A stretch of 42,497 nt of DNA from Cellvibrionales bacterium UBA4495 (GTDB lineage Bacteria; Pseudomonadota; Gammaproteobacteria; Pseudomonadales; Porticoccaceae): contig DGNJ01000032.1 in NCBI GenBank assembly GCA_002388905.1, forward strand, positions 22,015 to 64,511. Direction: 5' to 3'. The notes beneath the pieces were generated by a model. The model had not been told where the DNA came from. It ran no database searches and worked only from the letters and a program-made list of their open reading frames with translations. Below are positions 25,438 to 33,915 of this stretch, one piece after another. Numbering within the stretch: the stretch's first letter is position 1; each line of letters begins with the position of its first letter. The translations under genes and the position numbers were made by a program.

Positions 25438-25479
25438 GGTCTGCTCCTTTCTTTCTTGGTCATTGACACCATGGCAGAC

Positions 25480-27048
25480 TTACCGCCTGGCCACTCTCAC
25501 CGGATGCTCACCCCAGGCAATGTCGAGGCTTGCGGCGATCACGCGCCGGGTGTCGGCCGGTGCGATGACATCGTCCAGGGCCAGGTGAGCCGCCGCCTCC
25601 CAGGGCTCGGATTCAGTCACCCACTCGTCGAACAACTCGGCCGCCAGCTTTTCAGCCGCCTCGTCCCCCTGCTCTTTCGCTACCTTCTCAAGGCGCCGGC
25701 GGTAGACTGTCTGGACTCCGGTCTCCGGCGCCATAAAACCCATCTCGGCGGAAGGCCATGCAAAAAGAAAATCCGGATGGGTAGGTCTGCCTCCCATGGC
25801 AAAGTGGCCACCCCCATAGGCCTTGCGCAGAACCACCCCTACCTTGGGCACGGCCGCCTCGGAAATTCGCAGGGCCAGTTTTTCATAGGCCTTGAGAATG
25901 CCGGTTTTCTCCGCTTCGGTACCCACCATCAGGCCGGGAACATCGTGAAGAAAGACGATGGGAATATTGAAACTGTCACAGAGGTCGACAAAATCGTGTT
26001 CCTTGGTCAGGGCGTGGGCATCCAGCGCCCCGGCCAGCACCATGGGCTGATTGGCGACGATACCCACGGGATTTCCCTCGATGCGGGCAAAGCAGGTCAA
26101 CAGGGCGGGACCCCAGTCATCGGCCCAGGGGAAAACACTGGCTTCGTCGGCAATGGCTTCGATAACCCGGTACATGTCGTAACCCGCCTTCGCCCCCAGG
26201 GGCACGATGTTTTCCAACTCCTCGGGAGATACAGCAGGGTTGCGGGACGGCGCCGCCGGGGCGGGCAAACCGGCATTGGCGGGAAAATAGGACAGGAACG
26301 CGGCAATGGCGTCCATGGCATCGTCTTCGCCAGCCACCGCCATATGGGCGTTGCCGATGGCCAGTGCCTGGTCGGCACCTCCCAGTTCCGCATCAGTCAA
26401 CTGTTCTCCGGTAGCGGACTCGATCACTGAAGGCCCCACCAGCGCCAGGGAGGCGTTTTTCACCATAACGACAAAATGGGCGGTGGAGGCATGGAGGGCT
26501 GAATCGCCGTAGGACGGGCCCAGTACCGCCGCGGCCCGTGGAATCAATGGGCCGCCATCCGTGGGCTTGAGAAAGGATTTAAAATCCAGGGGCAGATGAC
26601 TGAAACGCCACCCCATCACGTCGGGAATGCGGCCGCCATCGGCATCGCAAAGCATAACGAGCGGAAAGCCGTGCTTTTGCGCATGCTCGATCAAGCGGCC
26701 CTGCTTGCGCATACTGGTGGGCGCCGTGGTTCCCGCTACGACACTCGAATCAATACCGATCACTCCGACTCTGCGTCCATCGACCTTACCAAACCCGGTC
26801 ACCACCGCATCGCCAGGCACATGCCTGCTGGTGCGCAGCTCGGGCAGGCCCAGAGCACCGATTTCAAACCAGGATTCATCATTGTCAAGCAGCAGAGAGA
26901 TCCGCTCGCGCACCGGCAGACGACCGGATTCCCGGTGCCGCTTCAAGCCATCGACGCCGCCCATCTCCCGGGCCCGGGCCTGGCGACGGCCCAGCTCGGC
27001 GATAAGCGATTGCATAGTGAGCTGATTTTTCGGGGTGTCATCGTCCAT
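25480..27048 (-). CDS. Acyl-CoA carboxylase beta subunit (carboxyltransferase, 522 aa)
   Basis: Transfers the carboxyl group from carboxybiotin to an acyl-CoA. Family patterns: RERISLLLDNDESWFEIG, PGDAVVTGFGKVDGR, DADGGRIPD, GPSVIESATGEQLTDAELGGAD, and in the C-terminal half VPGLMVGTEAEKTGI, RKAYGGGHFAMGGRPTHPDF and AWPSAEMGFMAPETG. The length fits propionyl-, methylcrotonyl- and geranyl-CoA carboxylase beta subunits; the exact substrate cannot be called. The usual GGAYIVM-type segment reads GGGHFAMGG, which may mark a distinct subgroup. It is the first gene of the operon and is preceded by a near-palindromic copy of the recurring box about 70 bp upstream. Confidence 0.92.
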   Translation of the reverse strand: MDDDTPKNQLTMQSLIAELGRRQARAREMGGVDGLKRHRESGRLPVRERISLLLDNDESWFEIGALGLPELRTSRHVPGDAVVTGFGKVDGRRVGVIGIDSSVVAGTTAPTSMRKQGRLIEHAQKHGFPLVMLCDADGGRIPDVMGWRFSHLPLDFKSFLKPTDGGPLIPRAAAVLGPSYGDSALHASTAHFVVMVKNASLALVGPSVIESATGEQLTDAELGGADQALAIGNAHMAVAGEDDAMDAIAAFLSYFPANAGLPAPAAPSRNPAVSPEELENIVPLGAKAGYDMYRVIEAIADEASVFPWADDWGPALLTCFARIEGNPVGIVANQPMVLAGALDAHALTKEHDFVDLCDSFNIPIVFLHDVPGLMVGTEAEKTGILKAYEKLALRISEAAVPKVGVVLRKAYGGGHFAMGGRPTHPDFLFAWPSAEMGFMAPETGVQTVYRRRLEKVAKEQGDEAAEKLAAELFDEWVTESEPWEAAAHLALDDVIAPADTRRVIAASLDIAWGEHPVRVARR

Positions 27049-27119
27049 CTGAATCTATACTCCGGACTGGTCAGATTCGTCCAAGGTTTCAGGCTATCGC
27101 AAGAAAATAAACGGCGGTC

Positions 27120-27133
27120 CTATCTTTGGAAAG
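27120..27133. promoter_or_regulatory. Recurring box before the carboxylase-P450 operon
   Basis: CTATCTTTGGAAAG has one intact arm and a second arm with one mismatch to the CTATCYWWRGATAG consensus. It lies 72 bp upstream of the carboxyltransferase start. Another CTATC half-site is at 27094. The crotonase gene ends at 27150, so the operon can have its own promoter here. Confidence 0.55.
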
Positions 27134-27149
27134 TGGAAGCTTTTTCCGC

Positions 27150-27971
27150 TCAGGAAGCAGCTCCCGGGTCCGGAAACTGCGGCTTCCTCTTTTCCAGAAA
27201 GGCCCGCACCCCCTCGGCAGCGTCTTCCGATGACTGTAGTACCGTCAGAGCCTCTACCGAATAATCAAATTCGGCCCGGTCGATCCCCCGGTTGATCAAT
27301 TTTTTGCCAACGGCATGGGCCAGCGGCGAGTTCTCGGCAATTTTCGTGGCCATGTTTCTGGCCTCGGACATCAACTGCTCGTGTACAACAACACGCTGAA
27401 CCAGGCCGCATTGCAGCGCCTGATGGGCGTCAAGTCGCTCCCCGGCCATTACCATCATCTTGGTCATCTGACGGCCGATGACCGAAGGGGCACGCAATAC
27501 ACCGAAACCTGGCACGAGCCCCAATGCGGATTCCGGCATCCCGAATACGGCCCTGTCGGAGGCAATGACCACATCGCAGGCAAGTGTCAGCTCACACCCG
27601 CCACCAAGAGCATAGCCGTTCACAGCGGCAATGACGGGCAGACGACTATTTTCCAGGGCGATAAATGTGTCCATGACGTTCGCCTGGTATTCACGCCGCT
27701 GGGTCATGGTCTTCATCTCGCCAAAGCTGGCGATATCGCCACCCGCAGAGAAAGCCTTGTCCCCGCTACCAGTGATAACAAGAACGCGAGTCCGCCCGTC
27801 GTTTTCGAGCCGGGCAAGAGCCTCGCGCATATCCCCCCAGAACCGACTTCCCATGGCATTAAGTTTTTCGGGGCGATTCATTTTAAGGAGAGCAATCACA
27901 CCCGAAAGCGTGATTCGAAGATCACCGATTTCAAATGATTCAGCACTGCTTGCGACGGTTTTATCACTCAT
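27150..27971 (-). CDS. Enoyl-CoA hydratase/isomerase (crotonase, 273 aa)
   Basis: A single-domain crotonase. The oxyanion-hole region FSAGGDIASFGE is near residue 75 and GYALGGGCELTLACD carries one catalytic glutamate at about E127. FGMPESALGLVPGFG carries the second at about E147. Both glutamates present argues for hydratase activity, although the family also includes isomerases, hydrolases and lyases. GGAA lies five bases before the ATG. The gene is divergent from the LAL regulator at 28215 and upstream of the carboxylase operon; geranyl- and leucine-type pathways pair a carboxylase with such a hydratase. Confidence 0.91.
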   Translation of the reverse strand: MSDKTVASSAESFEIGDLRITLSGVIALLKMNRPEKLNAMGSRFWGDMREALARLENDGRTRVLVITGSGDKAFSAGGDIASFGEMKTMTQRREYQANVMDTFIALENSRLPVIAAVNGYALGGGCELTLACDVVIASDRAVFGMPESALGLVPGFGVLRAPSVIGRQMTKMMVMAGERLDAHQALQCGLVQRVVVHEQLMSEARNMATKIAENSPLAHAVGKKLINRGIDRAEFDYSVEALTVLQSSEDAAEGVRAFLEKRKPQFPDPGAAS

Positions 27972-28097
27972 GGTATTTCCTTACTGGGGCCGTTTTCCCG
28001 ATAAGACGGGTAAATCGCGCATCACTATCAAATCGAACCGGTTGCCGGTCGCGCAAAAAGCAGGGAGAATTCTCGATGGTTGGCAGTAACCAGTCTC

Positions 28098-28136
28098 CTA
28101 TCCAAAGTTAGAAAGGGTACAATTCAATCATGATAG
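28098..28136. promoter_or_regulatory. Recurring box between crotonase and LAL regulator genes
   Basis: CTATCCAAAGTTAG (28098-28111) matches the consensus with one mismatch in the second arm. A GATAG half-site follows at 28132-28136. Both lie in the divergent region, 104 bp upstream of the regulator start and 127 bp upstream of the crotonase start, so they could serve both genes and allow autoregulation. Confidence 0.6.
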
Positions 28137-28214
28137 ACCTTTGCCAGACTCTTTTCATTGGCGTCAAAGCATTCGCGCATCGCAGACCGACCTGCATCTG
28201 ATACCGGGATAAAG

Positions 28215-30941
28215 ATGAAAATATTGCGCGTAAAGCTCCGCCCACCGGGATTCCATTCAGACCTCACCCAGCGGCCGAGGCTCGAGCACCGTCTCGACGA
28301 GGCAGTGCATGCCCGCGTGAGTCTGCTTATGGCACCTGCAGGGTTCGGCAAATCCAGCCTGATGGTCCAATGGTACCGACGCTTGCAGGATTTGGGGTAC
28401 TCGCCTCGTTGGCTAACCATTGACAAAACCATCGGAGAAGCCGTGGACATCCTTGGCTATCTGATAGCGGCTTTACACGTTGATGAAACCCAACCGGCCC
28501 CGGGCGAGGCGGCCTATACCGGAGGACTGGCTTCTGCCGATTACTTACTGGACCTCCTTCTGGAGACGCTGGAAAGCGTTGCCTCGCCCACTTATTTCTT
28601 CCTGGATGATTTCCATTTACTCAGCGATGGTGCCGTCAGCGCCGTGGGCAGGCTTATCGAGCAGGCACCAGGAAACACCCATTTCATTATTGCCAGCAGA
28701 ACACAGCCTGAACTGCCTCTGGCTCGCGCCCGAACGCTGGGCGAATTACTGGAACTCGATGCCCAGGAACTCAAATTCAGCCTGGGTGAGACACGGCTAT
28801 TCCTGAACCACAACCTTGCCAGCCCGCTCGGCGACGAGATCACGAAGACTCTCCTTGAACGAACCGAAGGCTGGATTGCCGCCCTCAAGCTTGCGACGCT
28901 TGCCATGAGACGGGGTGTGACGCCGGAAAAACTGTTGAGTACGGTTAACGGCCGTAACCGGACGATAGCCGACTACTTCAACGAGGAGGTGCTTTCTCCA
29001 CAAAACAGCGCGATCCGTGACTTTATGCTCAAGACCTGCATCCTGGAACGCTTTTGTCCGGAACTCTGCAATGCCGTTACAGGCCAGGATATGGCCCGGG
29101 AAATGATTGACGAAGTGGAGAGCAAGGGCCTGTTTCTATTCCAACTGGACGAAGAACGTCACTGGTACCGCTATCATCACCTGCTCGCCAAATATCTCTC
29201 CCGGTTACTCGGCGAAAATGACCCGGAACTTCTGTACCAACTGCATCGACGTGCATCCAAATGGTTCTGGGCGGAAGGTTACTTCTCCGAAGCAATGGAA
29301 CATGCCCTGCAGTCAGGCGACATGCACTACGCCGCAGAACTCCTGGAGGAGAGCTCCCTGGGGTTTACCTACAGCGGCAACATACGCCAGGTTGCCCGTT
29401 TTTCGGCGAGGATTCCCGATCTGATCATCAACCGGCAGCCTCGCATCCTTCTCACTTTGTCCTGGTTCCATACCCGGGGCATGCGATTTGAGCGAAGCCA
29501 GGAAATTCTTGACACCGCCCGGGAGTGTATTGAACAACTGGAATCCTCGGGATCCCTTGGCGCGACGCAGTTGCGCGAATTACGCTATTTATTGCTGCAT
29601 CGGCAAATGCTCCTCACTTCCGCCCGCGACGATGTCATAACGCTGGAAAAACAGTGTCGCCAATTGCTGGATGACTTTCCGGAAATGGAACACCCCTACA
29701 TGGTTGGAACCACTTACTGTCATCTTCTCCTGTCACGCAGGGAGCAATACAAACTCGATGACCTGGAACAGCTGTGGCTCGCGGTCAAGGGCGTGGAAAG
29801 CCGCTCGCCTTATTCCATGCTGGTTCCGGCCCTTCGCGCCGACCTTGGCCCATCGCTGTATTTTGCCGGAAAGACCACGTCGGCCCGCCAGGCCCTGGAA
29901 GAAGGGCTGCAAAAGGCGATTGAGTTCTCCGGCCCCAGGTCCGCACTTGCCTCATTGCCTGCTCTTCCACTGGCCGAAATGGCCTATGAGCGCAACGACC
30001 TCGAACAGGCGGAGAAGTTGATTTCCGATGCCCTGCCGTCGGCCCGGAAGCTGGGTTATATCGACCAGCTCATGCCCGGCGTGCTGACTCTGGCCCGCTT
30101 GCATCGTGCCCGGGGCAATACCCAGGAAGCATTCCAGGCTCTCGACGAGGGAATGGTCATCGCGCTGGACCGCCAACTCGAACGTTTCCGGCTTGGCCTT
30201 ATAGACGAGCGCGTCAAATATCTGTTCCAGGATGGCCGGACCGAAGAAGGCATGAACTATGCGAAAAACGCGGGAATCTCTCTCAATGAAACCCCACCTC
30301 TCCCCGAAACGGGCGTCACCACGCGCCAGGAATTACTTGCCAGTATTTGGGTAAGGATAGCAATTGCCACACTCAACATCCGGCAGGGGCTCGATGTTGC
30401 CAAACACTGGCGCGTATTTTGTGCGAAACGGGGAGCCGTGCGGTCACTTATCCGCTGGAACCTCCTGCATGCCCAACTTCATTTCCTGGATGGCCAGGAG
30501 AACGAAGCGCAACGCCCGCTCCGGGAAGCGCTGACCCGTGCCTCAGACGCAGACTTCAAGCGCAGCTTCCTTGATGAAGGCCCACTGATCCGGGCGCTTC
30601 TCCAGAAAGCCTATTCTCCGGAACCGGTTACCGACGACTCCGTTGAGCAGTTTGCCAGCGAGCTACTGCAATTTTTCGAGGGCAATTCCCCCATAGTGGA
30701 TACCGATGAAGAGGATGTAAACGGGACGGTCGTCGAGGGACTCCATGAAAATCTCACCAATAACGAGCTTAAAATACTCGGAATGGCCGCCCACGGTTTG
30801 CGCAATCGGGAAATTGCCAGCAAGTTGGGCATGACCGAAGGTTCGATAAAATGGTATATGCAGCAGATATACGACAAGCTGGGGACCCGGCCGCGAACCC
30901 GTGCCATCGATAAAGCACGGAAACTGGGACTTATTCAGTGA
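28215..30941 (+). CDS. LuxR/MalT-type (LAL) ATP-dependent transcriptional regulator (908 aa)
   Basis: A large ATP-binding LuxR-family regulator like MalT and AlkS. The N-terminal NTPase has Walker A APAGFGKSSL (lysine about 46) and Walker B TYFFLDDFHLL. A winged-helix segment and a long helical-repeat region of about 450 residues (TPR-like, sensory) follow. The last 60 residues are the LuxR helix-turn-helix (LTNNELKILGMAAHGLRNRE, then IASKLGMTEGSIKWYMQQI). Such proteins bind an inducer and ATP, oligomerise, and activate at repeated sites. The ATG at 28215 with GGGAT upstream is preferred to an earlier TTG. It is divergent from the crotonase gene, shares an upstream box with it, and is the leading candidate activator of the island. 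Confidence 0.93.
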   Translation: MKILRVKLRPPGFHSDLTQRPRLEHRLDEAVHARVSLLMAPAGFGKSSLMVQWYRRLQDLGYSPRWLTIDKTIGEAVDILGYLIAALHVDETQPAPGEAAYTGGLASADYLLDLLLETLESVASPTYFFLDDFHLLSDGAVSAVGRLIEQAPGNTHFIIASRTQPELPLARARTLGELLELDAQELKFSLGETRLFLNHNLASPLGDEITKTLLERTEGWIAALKLATLAMRRGVTPEKLLSTVNGRNRTIADYFNEEVLSPQNSAIRDFMLKTCILERFCPELCNAVTGQDMAREMIDEVESKGLFLFQLDEERHWYRYHHLLAKYLSRLLGENDPELLYQLHRRASKWFWAEGYFSEAMEHALQSGDMHYAAELLEESSLGFTYSGNIRQVARFSARIPDLIINRQPRILLTLSWFHTRGMRFERSQEILDTARECIEQLESSGSLGATQLRELRYLLLHRQMLLTSARDDVITLEKQCRQLLDDFPEMEHPYMVGTTYCHLLLSRREQYKLDDLEQLWLAVKGVESRSPYSMLVPALRADLGPSLYFAGKTTSARQALEEGLQKAIEFSGPRSALASLPALPLAEMAYERNDLEQAEKLISDALPSARKLGYIDQLMPGVLTLARLHRARGNTQEAFQALDEGMVIALDRQLERFRLGLIDERVKYLFQDGRTEEGMNYAKNAGISLNETPPLPETGVTTRQELLASIWVRIAIATLNIRQGLDVAKHWRVFCAKRGAVRSLIRWNLLHAQLHFLDGQENEAQRPLREALTRASDADFKRSFLDEGPLIRALLQKAYSPEPVTDDSVEQFASELLQFFEGNSPIVDTDEEDVNGTVVEGLHENLTNNELKILGMAAHGLRNREIASKLGMTEGSIKWYMQQIYDKLGTRPRTRAIDKARKLGLIQ

Positions 30942-30963
30942 GCCCTTTGCGTGTCGAGACAAT

Positions 30964-31365
30964 TCATCCGTCCCCTGCCATATCGCTGATGCGTTTCGTA
31001 TCCCAGTAATAAGGCCAGAGCGCCACCGCTTTGCCATCCCGGCATTCCCAGACCTCACAAACCGACATCGACACTCGCTCCCCGGTTTTCGGGTCCCTGC
31101 CCCGCAGACGCAAAACGGCTATCACCCAGTCGCCATCGGCGATCATCCGCTCCACCTCTCCCACCAGGGTTCGGTTCCAGAAAGCGGCGACCTTTCGCAA
31201 CAGGCTTTTAAACCCCTGGAAGCCTTCGTATTCTCCACCATAAGGCAGTGACTCGGCCTCTATGAGGTAAAAACCGGGAGCCAGCAACGGCTCCATGCGG
31301 TCCACCTCACCACCAAAGATACATTGATAGATACGGACCACGGTAGCCAAATTGGGATTATCCAT
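30964..31365 (-). CDS. NTF2/SnoaL-like protein (133 aa)
   Basis: A small alpha+beta barrel-type protein of the NTF2-like superfamily, which includes ketosteroid isomerases, polyketide cyclases and many non-enzymatic binders. The N-terminal helix VVRIYQCIFGGEVDRMEPLLAPGFY, then GFQGFKSLLRKVAAFW, and strands ending in VCEVWECRDGKAVALWPYYWD are typical. Active-site residues cannot be assigned with confidence. It lies downstream of the TonB receptor gene, beyond that gene's terminator, and is convergent with the LAL regulator gene. It may isomerise or bind a cyclic pathway intermediate, but this is a guess. Confidence 0.78.
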   Translation of the reverse strand: MDNPNLATVVRIYQCIFGGEVDRMEPLLAPGFYLIEAESLPYGGEYEGFQGFKSLLRKVAAFWNRTLVGEVERMIADGDWVIAVLRLRGRDPKTGERVSMSVCEVWECRDGKAVALWPYYWDTKRISDMAGDG

Positions 31366-31420
31366 TTACCTTCTCCGGTTCTCTGCCGACCTGTACCTGT
31401 TTGGCCTTTGCCACACGGAC

Positions 31421-31450
31421 CAAAAAAAGCCCCGCTGAAATAGCGGGGCT
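31421..31450 (-). terminator. Intrinsic terminator of the TonB receptor gene
   Basis: On the minus strand AGCCCCGCT, loop ATTTC, AGCGGGGCT forms a nine-base stem (31450-31428) followed by seven T residues. It is 37 bp after the receptor stop codon. Confidence 0.92.
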
Positions 31451-31486
31451 CCATTGGTGGGGGAACCATGCTCCCAGGCCATTGGA

Positions 31487-33700
31487 TCAGTACTCGTAGC
31501 TGACCCTGATGCCTGCTGTGCGTGGCGCGCCCACAAAGCGGTTTTCACCGAGTGCCCCCAGCGTCGCGCCCCAGATTGAATATTCTTCATTACCGAGGTT
31601 TTTGCCAAAGACCGCCACTGTCCACTGCGCCGAGGGATCGGTATAGGTCACGCTGGCGTCCCAGAGTTCATAGGCGGGCTCCCGGATATTGTTGAGGTCG
31701 TCATGGTACTGGGCACCGACCCGGCTCCAGGAGGCGCGGAAGGCCAGATCCCCGGCATCGCCCAGCGGCACTAGGTAATTCGCCGTGGCGCTGTAGGTCT
31801 CATCCGGAACCCTTGGAAAATCCAGGTCTGCGGCCAGATCCGGATCCGAAGCACCGTCGCCGTCCACATCCAGGCCCTCGAACTTATCATAGGAGGCATC
31901 GGTGTACCCGTAAGCGAAGGTGAAGGTCAGATCATCCGTCGCCTGCAGGACGATATCCGCTTCCAGGCCCTGAATGGTCGCCTGGGCCGCGTTGCCGGTG
32001 GACTGCACCACGCCCGCAGTCACGCTGGGCACCAGGATGGTCCGCTGAAGGTCGTCGAACTCATTGTGGTAGATCGCCAGGTTCAGGCGCAGGCGGTTAT
32101 CGAGCATATCGCCTTTATAACCCACTTCAAAGGCGGTCACCTGTTCGGAGTCAAAGGGCGGCAGGAGTTCGTTGCCCCGCATGCTGAAGCCCCCACTACG
32201 AAAGCCCCGGGTGGCACTGCCGTAAACCAGCTGGTTTTCATCCGGCTCCCAGGTGAGCGCCAGTTTGGGCGAAAAATCGTTCCAGTCATCGTCGGCGGTC
32301 GGCCCCAGATCACACGGCAGGAAGGTACGGATCCTGACGGTAGCGTCCGCTATGCTGTTGTCCAGCGGGCAGACAAAACCCCGGGTCTGCGCATCGATGG
32401 TTTCCTGGGTATAGCGCCCGCCCAGGGTAAAGGTCCAGTTGTCGGCAAAATTGAAGTCGATTTCACCGAAGACAGCCGTGGATTCCTGCTCCAGCTTACT
32501 GGCGGTGGCAAATACCAACGCACCCAGTGCCAGCTCGCGTCCTTCCCGGTACTTCTGTTCCTGCTCGAAGTAGTAGGCGCCGACGGTGAACTGTCCCCAG
32601 TCAGCGAGATTGGACGCATAACGCAACTCCTGGGAGAACTGGTCCTGCTCGTAACTGATACTCTGGTTGAAACCGACAATGGGCGTGCCGTCGAAATCGG
32701 TCCAGTTGAAGATATCGGTCTCGCGATAACCGGAAATGGAGGTAACCACTCCCTGACCGACATCCCAAGTCACCTCAAGTGTGGCGGTATCCACCTCGAC
32801 GTCGGACTCGCCAGGATCGTTCAACTGGATATCCCACCAATCCTCGGATTGATCGAAACCCAACTGGTCGGGAAGATTTCCCGGTCTCTCAATGGCGATG
32901 GCGGCGGTGGAGTCACCGTCATCCTCGTAGGTATCGACAATCAGCGTGGCCTGCACATCGTCCACCGGCTGCCACACCAGGGTGCCCCGAACAAGGCTGG
33001 TGTTGGATTCCCCGAAATCCTTACCGGTTACCAGATTGTCGTAATAACCATCCAGGTTGCGGTCGAGCACCACCAGCCTGCCCGCCAGTGTATCTTCGAT
33101 AATGTCGCCCTCGACGGCCACGGAAATATCACGACGGCCATAAGAACCGTAAATGCCTTCGGCGGCGAAGCCGAATCCCTCGCCAACTTCCGGGCGCTTG
33201 GTTTGCACCAGCACGGCGCCACCGGTCACATTGCGGCCGAACAGCGTCCCTTGAGGACCCCGCAGGATCTCCACGGACTGAACGTCAAACTGGTCGAGCA
33301 GGGAGCCGTAGTTCATGCCCCAGAATACGCCGTTCTGAAAAACCCCCACCGCCGGCTGGTCGGACGGGGTTGTACCCGTAACACCCATACCGCGAATGTG
33401 GAAGTTCTGTACACCGACCTGGCTGGAAGACTTCAATTCGACGTTGGGCGCCAATCGGCCCAGGTCCTGAAGGTCATCCGCAAAAACGGCCTTGAACTGC
33501 TCTTCCCCGAATGCCGTCATGGCAATGGGCGTATCCTGGACAGCTTCCCCGGCAGCTCGTTTACGCGCGGTTACCACCACTTCTTGCATCAGTGCCGAGC
33601 GGGCTTGCGGCTCAGCATCTTCCTGAGCGTAGAGAGCGGTTGTGCTTATCCCCAGAGAGACGGCAACAGCCAGGTTGGACATGCGAATTGATTGCGACAT
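31487..33700 (-). CDS. TonB-dependent outer-membrane receptor (737 aa)
   Basis: An outer-membrane beta-barrel transporter driven by TonB-ExbBD. A signal peptide ends near ALYAQ (about residue 26). A TonB box-like segment MQEVVVTARKR follows, then the plug domain with NFHIRGMGV, VEILRGPQGTLFGRNVTGG, and a barrel of alternating aromatic strands ending in RVSYEY. The closing residue is tyrosine rather than phenylalanine. This subfamily is very common in marine gammaproteobacteria and sphingomonads and often serves uptake of hydrophobic or aromatic substrates. GGGGAG precedes the ATG, a full copy of the recurring box lies about 120 bp upstream, and a terminator follows. It is the likely entry port of the pathway. 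Confidence 0.95.
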   Translation of the reverse strand: MSQSIRMSNLAVAVSLGISTTALYAQEDAEPQARSALMQEVVVTARKRAAGEAVQDTPIAMTAFGEEQFKAVFADDLQDLGRLAPNVELKSSSQVGVQNFHIRGMGVTGTTPSDQPAVGVFQNGVFWGMNYGSLLDQFDVQSVEILRGPQGTLFGRNVTGGAVLVQTKRPEVGEGFGFAAEGIYGSYGRRDISVAVEGDIIEDTLAGRLVVLDRNLDGYYDNLVTGKDFGESNTSLVRGTLVWQPVDDVQATLIVDTYEDDGDSTAAIAIERPGNLPDQLGFDQSEDWWDIQLNDPGESDVEVDTATLEVTWDVGQGVVTSISGYRETDIFNWTDFDGTPIVGFNQSISYEQDQFSQELRYASNLADWGQFTVGAYYFEQEQKYREGRELALGALVFATASKLEQESTAVFGEIDFNFADNWTFTLGGRYTQETIDAQTRGFVCPLDNSIADATVRIRTFLPCDLGPTADDDWNDFSPKLALTWEPDENQLVYGSATRGFRSGGFSMRGNELLPPFDSEQVTAFEVGYKGDMLDNRLRLNLAIYHNEFDDLQRTILVPSVTAGVVQSTGNAAQATIQGLEADIVLQATDDLTFTFAYGYTDASYDKFEGLDVDGDGASDPDLAADLDFPRVPDETYSATANYLVPLGDAGDLAFRASWSRVGAQYHDDLNNIREPAYELWDASVTYTDPSAQWTVAVFGKNLGNEEYSIWGATLGALGENRFVGAPRTAGIRVSYEY

Positions 33701-33816
33701 GATTGATCTCCCCTTCGTGTATTTGTATTTGACGATTAAAATTTTGCTAATTAATGCTGTTAAAAGCTGCTTATACGATGAGCGCGGACATTAATTCAGA
33801 TTGAAACCCCTCTCAC

Positions 33817-33853
33817 CTATCCAAAGATAGCACTCAACCGGCGACCTGGATAG
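33817..33853. promoter_or_regulatory. Palindromic operator-like box before the TonB receptor gene
   Basis: CTATCCAAAGATAG (33817-33830) has intact CTATC/GATAG arms and is the best match to the 14-bp consensus. A TGGATAG half-site follows at 33847-33853. They lie in the 215-bp gap between the P450 stop (33916) and the receptor start (33700). Confidence 0.7.
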
Positions 33854-33915
33854 CTAATCGACGCCGTGGGGAAAATTACCGGTCTATAACTCCTTACCAG
33901 CACAAAAGGCTGAAG

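Noticed and set aside
28132..28136. A second full copy of the box before the LAL regulator gene
   Set aside because: Only one GATAG arm is present, so it is counted as a half-site with the copy at 28098.
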